Below, piece after piece: positions 1 through 5,790 of a stretch of DNA of 8,432 nt (positions are counted from its first letter, which is position 1; each line of letters begins with the position of its first letter). Below the pieces are notes generated by a model. That model made no database searches. It had not been told where the DNA came from and saw only the letters and a list, made by a program, of their open reading frames with translations. The stretch is from contig JAJRCS010000119.1 in NCBI GenBank assembly GCA_028678815.1, positions 1 through 8,432 on the forward strand, in the 5' to 3' direction. This DNA is from Methanomicrobiales archaeon. GTDB taxonomy: Archaea > Halobacteriota > Methanomicrobia > Methanomicrobiales > JACTUA01. Position numbers and translations under genes: made by a program.

Positions 1-549
1 CGCGTAGAAGGGGGCCATCCCCTCCCCCATCACCCCGAGGACGAGGGCCGCCTGGGCAATGACGGGCACCGCCGTGGTGAGGCTCGTCCCCAGCGCGATC
101 ATCGAGAGGGTGCCCGCCGTCGCCGCGACGATGGCCGCGCCCCCGAAGAGGGGCACGGTGGCGCAGAGAGCGACGATGCCGTACTGGTAGGCCGCGTTCT
201 GGACATGCCTGCTCTTCACCGCGGCGACTATGCCCACGTTGCAGATCCCGACGAGGGAGACGAAGAGGGTGAAGTCGAAGAGGTCCCCGGTCACCATGGC
301 CCCCATGCAGGCGAGGCCGCAGGCGATGGACATGAACCGCCGGAACCGGAGCTCCCCGGCCGCCGAGTCCTTGCTGAAGTAGGCGTCCTCCCCGAAGAGG
401 ATCTCCACCTGCCGCTCGGGCCGGCTCACGATGGCAAGGAGCGTGAAGAGGAGGGCGAGGAGGAAGAGCACGGTGGTGTAGGGCGAGAAGTAGATGACGA
501 TGTCCCCGAACTCCAGGAAGAAGAGGGGCGCCCCCCCGATGCTATTCAT
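1..549 (-). CDS. ehaH: Energy-converting hydrogenase A subunit EhaH (partial, 3' end outside window)
   Basis: The first 183 residues of an integral membrane protein read without a stop from the ATG at 549 to the window edge. Hydrophobic segments lie at about residues 19-41, 73-87, 92-111, 122-143 and 145-175. A conserved-looking Gly-Met-Gly-Glu-Gly-Met-Ala-Pro-type stretch (GVMGEGMAPFYA) sits at 172-183. EhaH is known as a core membrane subunit of the Eha complex, of the type shared with Ech-like hydrogenases and complex I relatives; the glutamate in the second half may belong to the ion path (inference). The start overlaps the end of ehaG by 8 bases, with a GGGGGA-type Shine-Dalgarno just upstream. 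Position after ehaG matches the usual eha order, and this position drives the naming as much as sequence likeness. The rest of the operon, with the hydrogenase large and small subunits, should follow to the left. Confidence 0.8.
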   Translation of the reverse strand, partial: MNSIGGAPLFFLEFGDIVIYFSPYTTVLFLLALLFTLLAIVSRPERQVEILFGEDAYFSKDSAAGELRFRRFMSIACGLACMGAMVTGDLFDFTLFVSLVGICNVGIVAAVKSRHVQNAAYQYGIVALCATVPLFGGAAIVAATAGTLSMIALGTSLTTAVPVIAQAALVLGVMGEGMAPFYA

Positions 550-1162
550 GCGGCTTCCCCCACATGGTCCCCACGAGGGACATCTTCGCCGTCACCTTCA
601 GGAGGATCCCGCCGCCCGCCCCCATGACGGCGAGCCACCAGTACTCCGGGAGGAACATGAAGACAAAGAAGGAGGCGACCCAGATGGCCCAGGAGACCCC
701 GGCCGCCGCCTCCATGAGGGAGAAGTTCTCCCGGTGCCCCTTTGCCATGAAGAAGAAGATGAGGCCGAGGCCGGCGACACCCCCTCCCGTGAAGCCGGAG
801 AGGATGATCCCGTAGACCACGAGGATCACCGCGATGATGACGGGGGCATGCCCGAGCTCGATGACCTCGATGGGGAGCCGGCCCTCGGGCTTCTCCCGGA
901 GCCCCTCCTTGAGGAGGTAGATCTGGGAGAGGGCCAGGAGCTCGGCGATCCCGACGACCAGGCCGGGGAGCACCAGGGCCTCGGCAAGGTCGGTCCCGAG
1001 CAGGGCGATGATCCCGAGGGAGGGGATCTCCACGAGGTCGATGAGGAGGAGCCGGTGCAGGTCGTCCCGCTCCCGCGAGAGGGCGAGGAAGGCGATGACG
1101 GCGCAGGCAAGGACGACGAGCATCCCGGTGGAGTAGAGGTTCCAGGCCCCGGGGTCCCACAT
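542..1162 (-). CDS. ehaG: Energy-converting hydrogenase A subunit EhaG
   Basis: A 206-residue hydrophobic protein with roughly six membrane segments, a length close to that usual for EhaG. A recognisable stretch, LLLIDLVEIPSLGIIALLG, occurs near residues 38-56, followed by a segment ending in ELGHAPVIIA near residue 110. The role of EhaG is not well defined; it is one of the Eha-specific membrane subunits that accompany the Ech-like core. I chose the ATG at 1162 rather than a start up to 39 bases further upstream. It follows the ehaF stop by one base and carries an AGGGGAT-like ribosome binding site, while the longer form adds only a low-complexity Ser/Gly/Arg leader that lies inside ehaF. 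The stop overlaps the start of ehaH by 8 bases, suggesting translational coupling. Confidence 0.85.
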   Translation of the reverse strand: MWDPGAWNLYSTGMLVVLACAVIAFLALSRERDDLHRLLLIDLVEIPSLGIIALLGTDLAEALVLPGLVVGIAELLALSQIYLLKEGLREKPEGRLPIEVIELGHAPVIIAVILVVYGIILSGFTGGGVAGLGLIFFFMAKGHRENFSLMEAAAGVSWAIWVASFFVFMFLPEYWWLAVMGAGGGILLKVTAKMSLVGTMWGKPHE

Positions 1163-1163
1163 C

Positions 1164-1610
1164 TCAGATCCCCTTCCTGAAGAGGTACGACCCGATGGCA
1201 AAGGCGATGAAGAGGATGGTGGGCTCCACCACGGTGTCGAGGCCCCTCGTGTTGTACAGGATCTCGTCCAGGATCCCCCCGGGGTGGGCGACGATGGTCG
1301 TGCCCGCGTGGAGGGTGGTGTCCGCGAGCCACCAGGAGAAGGGGGTGAGGTAGGTGGTCACGTACCCTGCCGTCGGCGAGTTCCCGGGATACTGCATGCT
1401 GATGTTCGCCTGCGTGAAGGGCGGTCCCCCGCGGTCATAGGGATCGAGGGGCGAGTCACGGTTGATGGTCTTCGGGTAGAGCTGCTTCTCGGCGTACGGG
1501 AGGGGGAGAAGGAGGATCCCGGCGAGGAAGAGGAGGGCGCAGGCTCCGGCAAAGACCGGCATCAGGTTCTCGAAGTCCTGGAGGAACCGCGAGATCCGGC
1601 CGATGATCAT
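1164..1610 (-). CDS. ehaF: Energy-converting hydrogenase A subunit EhaF
   Basis: A 148-residue protein with one hydrophobic segment near residues 16-38 and another near 128-145. Between them is a polar, Pro- and Tyr-rich loop of about 90 residues, including LPYAEKQLYPKTINRDSPLD near 36-55 and AHPGGILDEILYNTRGLDTV near 107-126. This layout and the C-terminal motif match the EhaF (DUF2106) family as I know it. The loop probably sits on one face of the membrane and may contact other subunits (inference). The ATG at 1610 overlaps the ehaE stop in an ATGA, and a GGGGGA run lies upstream as the ribosome binding site. ehaG starts one base after its stop. Confidence 0.87.
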   Translation of the reverse strand: MIIGRISRFLQDFENLMPVFAGACALLFLAGILLLPLPYAEKQLYPKTINRDSPLDPYDRGGPPFTQANISMQYPGNSPTAGYVTTYLTPFSWWLADTTLHAGTTIVAHPGGILDEILYNTRGLDTVVEPTILFIAFAIGSYLFRKGI

Positions 1611-1843
1611 GGAATCCCCCTCTTCTCCATGACCCGGACGAAGACAAAGGTCGTGATGACGGAGACACCGGCGAAGGTGAAGAGGGCGAGGGCCTCGTCG
1701 TACGAGAGCATGACGAGGAGGAGGCCGAAGCCGGGGATCTCGAGGTTGATGAGCCGGGTCAGGTAGTCCTTATCCCGGGGGAAGGCGGAGGCGATGGTCC
1801 CGATGACGAGGAGGGCGAGCCCCAGCAGGTACTCAGGCGTCAC
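1607..1843 (-). CDS. ehaE: Energy-converting hydrogenase A subunit EhaE
   Basis: A 78-residue membrane protein with two to three hydrophobic segments (about 4-20, 36-47 and 52-70). It carries the signature LINLEIPGFGLLLVMLSYDEA at about residues 31-51, which fits the EhaE (DUF2107) family and its usual size of about 80 residues. The start is a GTG rather than ATG. It is supported by a perfect AGGAGG eight bases upstream and by an 11-base overlap with the end of ehaD. The stop overlaps ehaF as ATGA. It is an accessory membrane subunit of the Eha ferredoxin-reducing hydrogenase; its individual role is unknown. Confidence 0.88.
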   Translation of the reverse strand: MTPEYLLGLALLVIGTIASAFPRDKDYLTRLINLEIPGFGLLLVMLSYDEALALFTFAGVSVITTFVFVRVMEKRGIP

Positions 1844-2069
1844 GAGCCCGCCTCCTGCAGACCATGAGGGTGAAGATGGTGCCGAGGGGGGCGATCAGGG
1901 CCGCCGCGGCGGCGACGTCCACGTAGCCCCGGTCCACGATGAAGGGGAAGATCCCCGCGGCGAGGAGAGAAAGGGAGATGAGCTTGTCGAAGGGGTCCCG
2001 GTAGATCGCCGTTGTCACTCCTCCCAGGAGGGTGATGAACCCGAAGAGGATGGCATAGAGCTCATTCAT
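1833..2069 (-). CDS. ehaD: Energy-converting hydrogenase A subunit EhaD
   Basis: A 78-residue hydrophobic protein with segments at about 4-20, 29-45 and 48-70. Motifs such as YRDPFDKLISLSLLAAGIFP (about 23-42) and FIVDRGYVDVAAAAALIAPL (about 43-62) fit the EhaD (DUF2108) family. The frame is open further upstream, giving a 94-residue form. However, the extra 16 residues are a Pro/Gly/Ser stretch lying over the end of ehaC, and homologous-looking sequence begins at the ATG at 2069. That start overlaps the ehaC stop by 8 bases. The arrangement implies coupled translation within the operon. It is a small membrane subunit of Eha without a known separate activity. Confidence 0.87.
   Translation of the reverse strand: MNELYAILFGFITLLGGVTTAIYRDPFDKLISLSLLAAGIFPFIVDRGYVDVAAAAALIAPLGTIFTLMVCRRRARDA
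1851..1856 (-). promoter_or_regulatory. Ribosome binding site fixing the GTG start of ehaE
   Basis: On the minus strand this reads AGGAGG, fully complementary to the archaeal 16S rRNA tail. It ends seven bases before the GTG at 1841-1843 and lies inside the end of ehaD. It decides a GTG start for ehaE, since no ATG with comparable support is in frame nearby. Confidence 0.8.
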
Positions 2070-2307
2070 GCTTCCGGATCCCCCCCGACCAGGTGGAGGC
2101 GATGGCATTGGACTCAAGCGTGCTCCCCACGAAGTAGGCCGCGCAGGCGAGGATGGTGAGGGGGTGGGGGAGGAGGAGCATGAGGGAGCCGGTGATGGCG
2201 AAGGAGACCACGTTTAAGTACGGGAGCTTCCGCATGGTGTTCCTCTCGGCGACCACCCGCACCGCCTCGAGGGCCGCGATGATCGCGACCACGGCAAGGG
2301 CTATCAT
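2062..2307 (-). CDS. ehaC: Energy-converting hydrogenase A subunit EhaC
   Basis: An 81-residue protein with hydrophobic segments at about 2-20, 31-47 and 48-62. The motifs MRKLPYLNVVSFAITG (about 25-40) and YFVGSTLESNAIAST (about 58-72) are typical of EhaC (DUF2109). The ATG at 2307 has a strong GGAGGTG nine bases upstream (2317-2323) and overlaps the ehaB stop in an ATGA. The same frame stays open for over 3 kb upstream across the intergenic region and antisense to cdhA. That long extension has no biological meaning and reflects GC-rich codon bias, so the short form is the gene. Confidence 0.88.
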   Translation of the reverse strand: MIALAVVAIIAALEAVRVVAERNTMRKLPYLNVVSFAITGSLMLLLPHPLTILACAAYFVGSTLESNAIASTWSGGIRKHE

Positions 2308-2792
2308 GCCGAGCGCCACCTCCAGAGGGTCGCGAGGAGCCGGCTCGCATGGACGTGGGAGAGCCCCTGGATGGTCAGGATGGCGATGACCATCCCGGCG
2401 ATGAAGTCCGTCGCAAGGAACCCTATCTGCGTGAAGGCGTACACGATGAAGGTGGCGGTGATGCACCCCGTTGTCCCGGCGTAGCCGGGGTCGTAGCAGA
2501 TCCGGTTCCCGATGTACACGAGGAGGGCCATGACGAGCCCGCCCGGGATGCCGGCCGCGTACACGGCGCAGGAGGCGAGGAGGGTCCCCGCCGAGGCATC
2601 CGGCGAGGAGACGATGTTCCCCAGCATGTACCCGCCGTGGAGGGCCCCGCCCCCCTTCTCCACCTCCTGCGCGATGGCCGTGGCTCCGGAGACACCGCCC
2701 TCCTTCGGCAATCCGAAGAATACATCTATGGTGACAAAATTGAGCCAGCAGACGCCTGCCGCAATCAGGACCCGGAGTCCCTCGGCGAGCAT
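2304..2792 (-). CDS. ehaB: Energy-converting hydrogenase A subunit EhaB, first gene of the operon
   Basis: A 162-residue membrane protein (168 if the ATG at 2810 is used), the size expected for EhaB. Hydrophobic segments lie at about 4-27, 68-95 and 103-150 of the short form. Between the first two is a Gly-rich loop containing GGALHGGYMLGNIVSSPDAS. I chose the ATG at 2792 because GGAG lies nine bases upstream (2802-2805); the ATG at 2810 has no ribosome binding site but could serve on a leaderless transcript. ehaC begins within its stop (ATGA). It is the promoter-proximal gene here, so ehaA, which precedes ehaB in class I methanogens, is not in its usual place. The EhaB name rests on size, position ahead of ehaC and membrane pattern, and is somewhat less sure than its downstream neighbours. 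Confidence 0.75.
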   Translation of the reverse strand: MLAEGLRVLIAAGVCWLNFVTIDVFFGLPKEGGVSGATAIAQEVEKGGGALHGGYMLGNIVSSPDASAGTLLASCAVYAAGIPGGLVMALLVYIGNRICYDPGYAGTTGCITATFIVYAFTQIGFLATDFIAGMVIAILTIQGLSHVHASRLLATLWRWRSA

Positions 2793-2801
2793 GACGTAAA
2801 A

Positions 2802-2807
2802 CTCCAA
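2802..2807 (-). promoter_or_regulatory. Ribosome binding site favouring the downstream ehaB start
   Basis: The minus strand reads TTGGAG here, with GGAG placed nine bases before the ATG at 2792. The upstream ATG at 2810 overlaps the area and has only CATCTCTGC ahead of it. This favours the shorter EhaB unless the mRNA is leaderless. Confidence 0.5.
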
Positions 2808-2830
2808 CATGCAGAGATGGACAATAGGTC

Positions 2831-2846
2831 CTTAAAATGGTTTTCG
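2831..2846 (-). promoter_or_regulatory. Putative BRE/TATA promoter of the eha operon
   Basis: On the minus strand a CGAAAA (BRE-like) is followed two bases later by ATTTTAAG (TATA-like). The spacing to the ehaB ATG at 2810 is about 21 bases. Transcription would then start at or just before that ATG, giving a leaderless mRNA or a very short leader to the ATG at 2792. A second candidate, AAAAAATA at about 2873-2880, would give a leader of about 37 bases. Position and composition are seen; promoter activity is inferred. Confidence 0.45.
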
Positions 2847-2879
2847 ATCCTGAAATTTCCGTTGTTATGGGGTATTTTT

Positions 2880-2921
2880 TCCGGTTCTGGCACGCGCCGC
2901 CGGCCAATGCGGTGAACCGGA
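2880..2921. repeat. 8-bp inverted repeat, 26-base spacer
   Basis: TCCGGTTC at 2880-2887 is exactly complementary to GAACCGGA at 2914-2921. It lies upstream of the eha promoter area. It could be an operator half-site pair or a hairpin, but a match of this size with such a spacer may arise by chance in GC-rich DNA. Confidence 0.35.
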
Positions 2922-3044
2922 CCTCATAATGGCAGGAAGGCCCGAGCCCGGCCCTCCCCTGGAGGGTATTTCCTTCGGCACAGGCCGAGCAGAACTGGTC
3001 GTTCACCTTGGCGTGATCCTCCCGGGTCCTACCCGTCCCCATCC

Positions 3045-3080
3045 TCCCCTGCCATGAAGTGAGGGAGGCACGGCAGGGGA
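3045..3080. repeat. 9-bp perfect inverted repeat, potential hairpin
   Basis: TCCCCTGCC at 3045-3053 pairs perfectly with GGCAGGGGA at 3072-3080 around an 18-base loop. The loop holds GGGAGG (3063-3068), which could alternatively pair with CCTCCC at 3043-3048. Neither form is followed by a T-run on either strand, so it does not look like a simple terminator. It overlaps the upstream, least conserved end of the pyrK-like remnant. Confidence 0.4.
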
Positions 3081-3266
3081 CCCAGGCGGGGGCTGTTCTC
3101 CCTCCACCGGACATAAAACGCGGCGTGGGCCTCTGCGGATCCTGCTCCATCGACCCGGACGGGTTCCAGGTCTGCCGGGAGGGCATGGTCTTCCGGGGAG
3201 ATGGGCTGGCCGGCACCAGGTTCGGGGAAGTACACCAGGGACGCGAGGGGCAGGCGACGTTACTAA
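3050..3266 (+). pseudogene. pyrK: Degraded 3' end of a pyrK-like gene (dihydroorotate dehydrogenase electron-transfer subunit)
   Basis: Pieced across frames, this stretch reads as the C-terminal [2Fe-2S] domain of PyrK. LFSLHR is in frame 3 (3093-3110). Then IKRGVGLCGSCSIDPDGFQ, VCREGMVFRGDGLAG and TRFG follow in frame 2 (3113-3226). KYTRDARGRRRY and a TAA are back in frame 3 (3228-3266). Intact PyrK proteins typically read FSLHRYMKCGxGxCGxC, then VCxDGPVF and a final FGxYxRDxSG, so the order matches throughout. One missing base near 3110/3111 and one extra G in the run 3224-3227 explain the frame changes. The first cluster cysteine is Arg (CGC for TGC) and the Pro of GPVF is Met. Further upstream, REARQGTQAG in frame 2 may be more of the same protein after another slip. 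The flavin and NAD-binding part is not recognisable. No functional product is expected. The family reading is from memory of PyrK motifs. Confidence 0.7.
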
Positions 3267-3348
3267 GTGGACAACCCCAGGTAACCAGCCGGATGGATCC
3301 CCCGGTACAGCCCCTTCTCCGCCGGCCTCCCCTTCGCGTCACAATTGA

Positions 3349-3368
3349 GAAAAATACCGGTTTTATAC
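3349..3368 (+). promoter_or_regulatory. Putative BRE/TATA promoter of the cdh operon
   Basis: A purine-rich GAAAAATACC (3349-3358) is followed by TTTTATAC (3361-3368), a good archaeal TATA-like box at the AT-rich edge of the region. The usual spacing of about 25 bases puts the start of transcription near 3388-3392. The leader would be about 35 bases to the ATG at 3427 or about 55 to the ATG at 3445, and the ATG at 3385 would probably be excluded. Activity is inferred. Confidence 0.5.
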
Positions 3369-3426
3369 TTTCCAAAGGCTTTTCATGCCCATTTTGGGTC
3401 AGAATCTTTATCAACGCAGGCACTCC

Positions 3427-5790
3427 ATGCTCACTCATCGGGCCATGAAGCTGAAGGTCACCATCGACGAACTCATCACGGACCGGCTGCGTGCAAAGGG
3501 CGTCGAGTTCAACATCGGAAGGGTCATCGAGGCCTGGGAGGAGGACCCCGGGCCCACCCCGATGCCCGGTATCGCCACCCTCCGCTCCTGGGACCGGGCC
3601 CTCCTCACGAAGTACCACCCCTTTTACCTTCCCTTCTGCGACCTCTGCTGCCTCTGCACCATGGGGAAGTGTGACCTCTCCGGCGGGAAACGGGGCGCCT
3701 GCGGTATCGGCATGGCCGCGCAGCAGTCCCGGATCGTCCTCCTCGCCGCCACCATGGGGGCCGCCACCCACGCGGGCCACCTGCGGCACCTCCTCGGGGA
3801 TCTCGTCGACCGGTTCGGGCGTGACCAAACCCTCGATCTCGGTTCCTCGGTGCTCCTCGAGGCCCCCCATGCCCGGCTCGTGACGGGTATCAAGCCGAAG
3901 ACCCTCGGCGACCTCGAGGAGATCGCGGCCTACTGCGAGGAGGAGATCACCCAGCTCCTCTCCTGCTGCCACACGGGGCAGGAGGGTGACCCCCTGGACC
4001 TCGAGTCCAAGGTCCTCCATGCCGGGATGATCGACCACGTCGCCCTCGAGGGGAGCGACCTCGCCCAGATCTCGGCCTACTCCTTCCCGAAGGGGGACGC
4101 GGAGGCGCCCCTCGTCGAGTGCGGGCCGGGATGCCTCGCGCCGGGGAAACCGGTCATCCTCGTCATCGGGCACAACGTCCCGCCCGCCATCGCCATCGCC
4201 GATGAGATGCATGAGCGGGGACTGGACGATAAGATCGAGGTCTGCGGGATCTGCTGCACAGCCCTCGACCTCACCCGGTACAACGCCAGGGCAAAGATCA
4301 TCGGCGCCCTCTCCCAGCAGCTCAGGTTCATCCGGTCCGGTGTTGCTGATGTCATCGTGGTGGACGAGCAGTGCATCCGGAACGACGTGCTGCAGGAGGC
4401 GATGAAGACGGGGGCGCCCCTCATCGTCACGAACGCGAAGAACCTCCAGGGGCTTCCCGACCGGACGAAGGATGATCCCGACGGGATCGTCCGGGCTCTC
4501 GCGGAGGGGAAGGAACCGGGAGCAGCCATCCTCGATCCCGACAAGGCCGGGGAGGTGGCCGTCCGGGTGGCCATGGAGATCGCCCCGATCCGGAAGGCAA
4601 CGGCGGGACTCCCTGACAGGGCCGCAATCCTCGAGGCAGCGAAGGCCTGCACCGGCTGTTTCAGCTGCATGAGGGCCTGCCCGAACGACCGGGAGATCAC
4701 GGCTGCCGTCACCGCGGCGGCGGAGGGAGACCTCGCCCCCCTCGCGGCCCTCTACGACGCCTGTATCGGGTGCGACCGGTGCGGGGGCGCCTGCCCCGCC
4801 GGGCTTGACCCCCACGACCTCATCGCCGGGGCCTACCGTTCCCTTTTCCCCGCTGAGCGGTACCACATACGGGCTGGTCGCGGGCCCATCCAGGACACCG
4901 AGATACGGGCCGTCGGGGGCCCCATCGTCATGGGCGAGATCCCGGGGGTCGTCGCCACCATCGGATGCTCCAACTACCCGGGCAGCTGGAACGACGTCGG
5001 GTCTATGGCCGAGGAGTTCCTGAAGAGGCGGTACATCGTGGTGACCTCGGGGTGCACCGCCATCTCCATCGGGATGTACCGGAACGAACAGGGGGAAGGG
5101 CTCTACGACCTCTACCCCGGAAGATTCGATGCCGGCGGCCTCGTGAACGTGGGTTCCTGCGTCTCCAATGCCCACATCTCCGGCGCGGCGATCAAAATCG
5201 CAAACATCTTTGCTAAAAGGAAGCTTAACTCGAACTACGAGGAGATAGCCGACTACGTCCACCACCGGGTGGGAGCGGTCGGCATCGCCTGGGGCGCCAT
5301 GTCCCAGAAGGCGGCTGCCATAGCGGCCGGGTTCTGGCGACTCGGCATCCCGGTCATCGCCGGGCCCCACGGGGCGAAGTACCGGCGGATGCTCCTCGGG
5401 AGAAGGGACCGGGAGGAGGACTGGTTCGTCCTGGATGCACGGAGCGGGGAGCGGGTCTACGCGGGCCCGGTCCCCGAGCACCTCTTCACCGTGGCGGAGA
5501 CAAGGGAGGAGGCCATGGTGCTCGTCCCCAAGCTCTGCATGCGCCCGAACGATACCGTGAAGGGGCGGTCCATCAAGCTGAACCACTACCTCGATCTCCA
5601 CCGGCGGTACTTCGGGGGGATGCCCGAGGACCTCCCGCTCCTCGTCCGGACGAAGTCAGACATCCCCATCACCATGAAGGACGAGGTGGTCCGGTTCCTC
5701 GCTGCGGCTGGCTGGAAGGAGAGCGACCGGCCCATCCCGGATCCCACCCTGCTCCCGCGAATCGTGAAGAGGGGAGGGAAGCCGGCGTGA
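3427..5790 (+). CDS. cdhA: CO dehydrogenase/acetyl-CoA synthase (ACDS) alpha subunit, CO dehydrogenase
   Basis: A 787-residue nickel-iron CO dehydrogenase subunit that interconverts CO2 and CO and passes CO to the acetyl-CoA synthase subunit. Numbering is from the ATG at 3427. Cys71/74/75/77/82/92 (CDLCCLCTMGKC…GACG) fit the D and B clusters. A histidine string HAGHLRH lies at 115-121. The C-cluster ligands are all present: His249 (GHNV), Cys276/277 (GICC), Cys316 (DEQC), Cys514 (GCSN), Cys543 (SGC) and Cys578 (GSC). The catalytic Lys628 is in MSQK. Two ferredoxin-type 4Fe-4S motifs (Cys408/411/414/418 and Cys446/449/452/456) are the E and F clusters typical of archaeal CdhA. Length agrees with the family. 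The start is uncertain: ATGs at 3385, 3427 and 3445 are in frame. The one at 3427 has AGG six bases upstream and suits the promoter, and likeness to the family begins near 3445. cdhB follows with a 4-base overlap. Confidence 0.95.
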   Translation: MLTHRAMKLKVTIDELITDRLRAKGVEFNIGRVIEAWEEDPGPTPMPGIATLRSWDRALLTKYHPFYLPFCDLCCLCTMGKCDLSGGKRGACGIGMAAQQSRIVLLAATMGAATHAGHLRHLLGDLVDRFGRDQTLDLGSSVLLEAPHARLVTGIKPKTLGDLEEIAAYCEEEITQLLSCCHTGQEGDPLDLESKVLHAGMIDHVALEGSDLAQISAYSFPKGDAEAPLVECGPGCLAPGKPVILVIGHNVPPAIAIADEMHERGLDDKIEVCGICCTALDLTRYNARAKIIGALSQQLRFIRSGVADVIVVDEQCIRNDVLQEAMKTGAPLIVTNAKNLQGLPDRTKDDPDGIVRALAEGKEPGAAILDPDKAGEVAVRVAMEIAPIRKATAGLPDRAAILEAAKACTGCFSCMRACPNDREITAAVTAAAEGDLAPLAALYDACIGCDRCGGACPAGLDPHDLIAGAYRSLFPAERYHIRAGRGPIQDTEIRAVGGPIVMGEIPGVVATIGCSNYPGSWNDVGSMAEEFLKRRYIVVTSGCTAISIGMYRNEQGEGLYDLYPGRFDAGGLVNVGSCVSNAHISGAAIKIANIFAKRKLNSNYEEIADYVHHRVGAVGIAWGAMSQKAAAIAAGFWRLGIPVIAGPHGAKYRRMLLGRRDREEDWFVLDARSGERVYAGPVPEHLFTVAETREEAMVLVPKLCMRPNDTVKGRSIKLNHYLDLHRRYFGGMPEDLPLLVRTKSDIPITMKDEVVRFLAAAGWKESDRPIPDPTLLPRIVKRGGKPA
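5773..5777 (+). promoter_or_regulatory. Ribosome binding site for the GTG start of cdhB
   Basis: GGAGG lies nine bases before the GTG at 5787, inside the end of cdhA. It supports initiation at this GTG, which overlaps the cdhA TGA stop (GTGA). Confidence 0.65.

Larger units (their letters stand above)
2793..3426. other. Divergent intergenic region between eha and cdh operons
   Basis: 634 bases separate the two divergently read operons. Both ends are AT-rich (about 2821-2880 and 3341-3415) and carry the likely promoters. The GC-rich middle contains two inverted repeats and a decayed pyrK-like 3' end. I see no intact gene here. The open frames on either strand are short or lack family likeness, including a 42-codon frame at 2929-3057 that I do not support. 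Confidence 0.8.

Noticed and set aside
205..1180. Plus-strand open frames rich in Glu, Gly, Pro and Asp opposite ehaH and ehaG
   Set aside because: Charge-rich, low-complexity translations are typical of the antisense of GC-rich membrane protein genes; the minus-strand frames give proper Eha membrane proteins.
2963..2985. Small hairpin around TCGGC-ACAG-GCCGA
   Set aside because: Only five base pairs, expected by chance in GC-rich DNA, no T-run and no gene end next to it.
2929..3057. 42-codon plus-strand frame starting at ATG 2929
   Set aside because: Pro- and Gly-rich, no family likeness and no ribosome binding site; best treated as chance.
3029..3235. Minus-strand open frame of 68 codons in the intergenic region
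   Set aside because: No recognisable domain, antisense to the pyrK remnant, no credible start signal.
3059..3448. Plus-strand open frame of 129 codons across the intergenic region
   Set aside because: Only part of it (about 3113-3226) resembles PyrK. The flanking parts of the PyrK match lie in another frame, and the tail runs through the cdh promoter into cdhA, so it is a remnant and not a gene.
2308..5601. Very long minus-strand open frame upstream of and continuous with ehaC, antisense to cdhA (over 1000 codons)
   Set aside because: It is the mirror of GC-biased codons in cdhA and the intergenic region, has no family likeness, and includes no ribosome binding site of its own; only the last 81 codons are a gene (ehaC).
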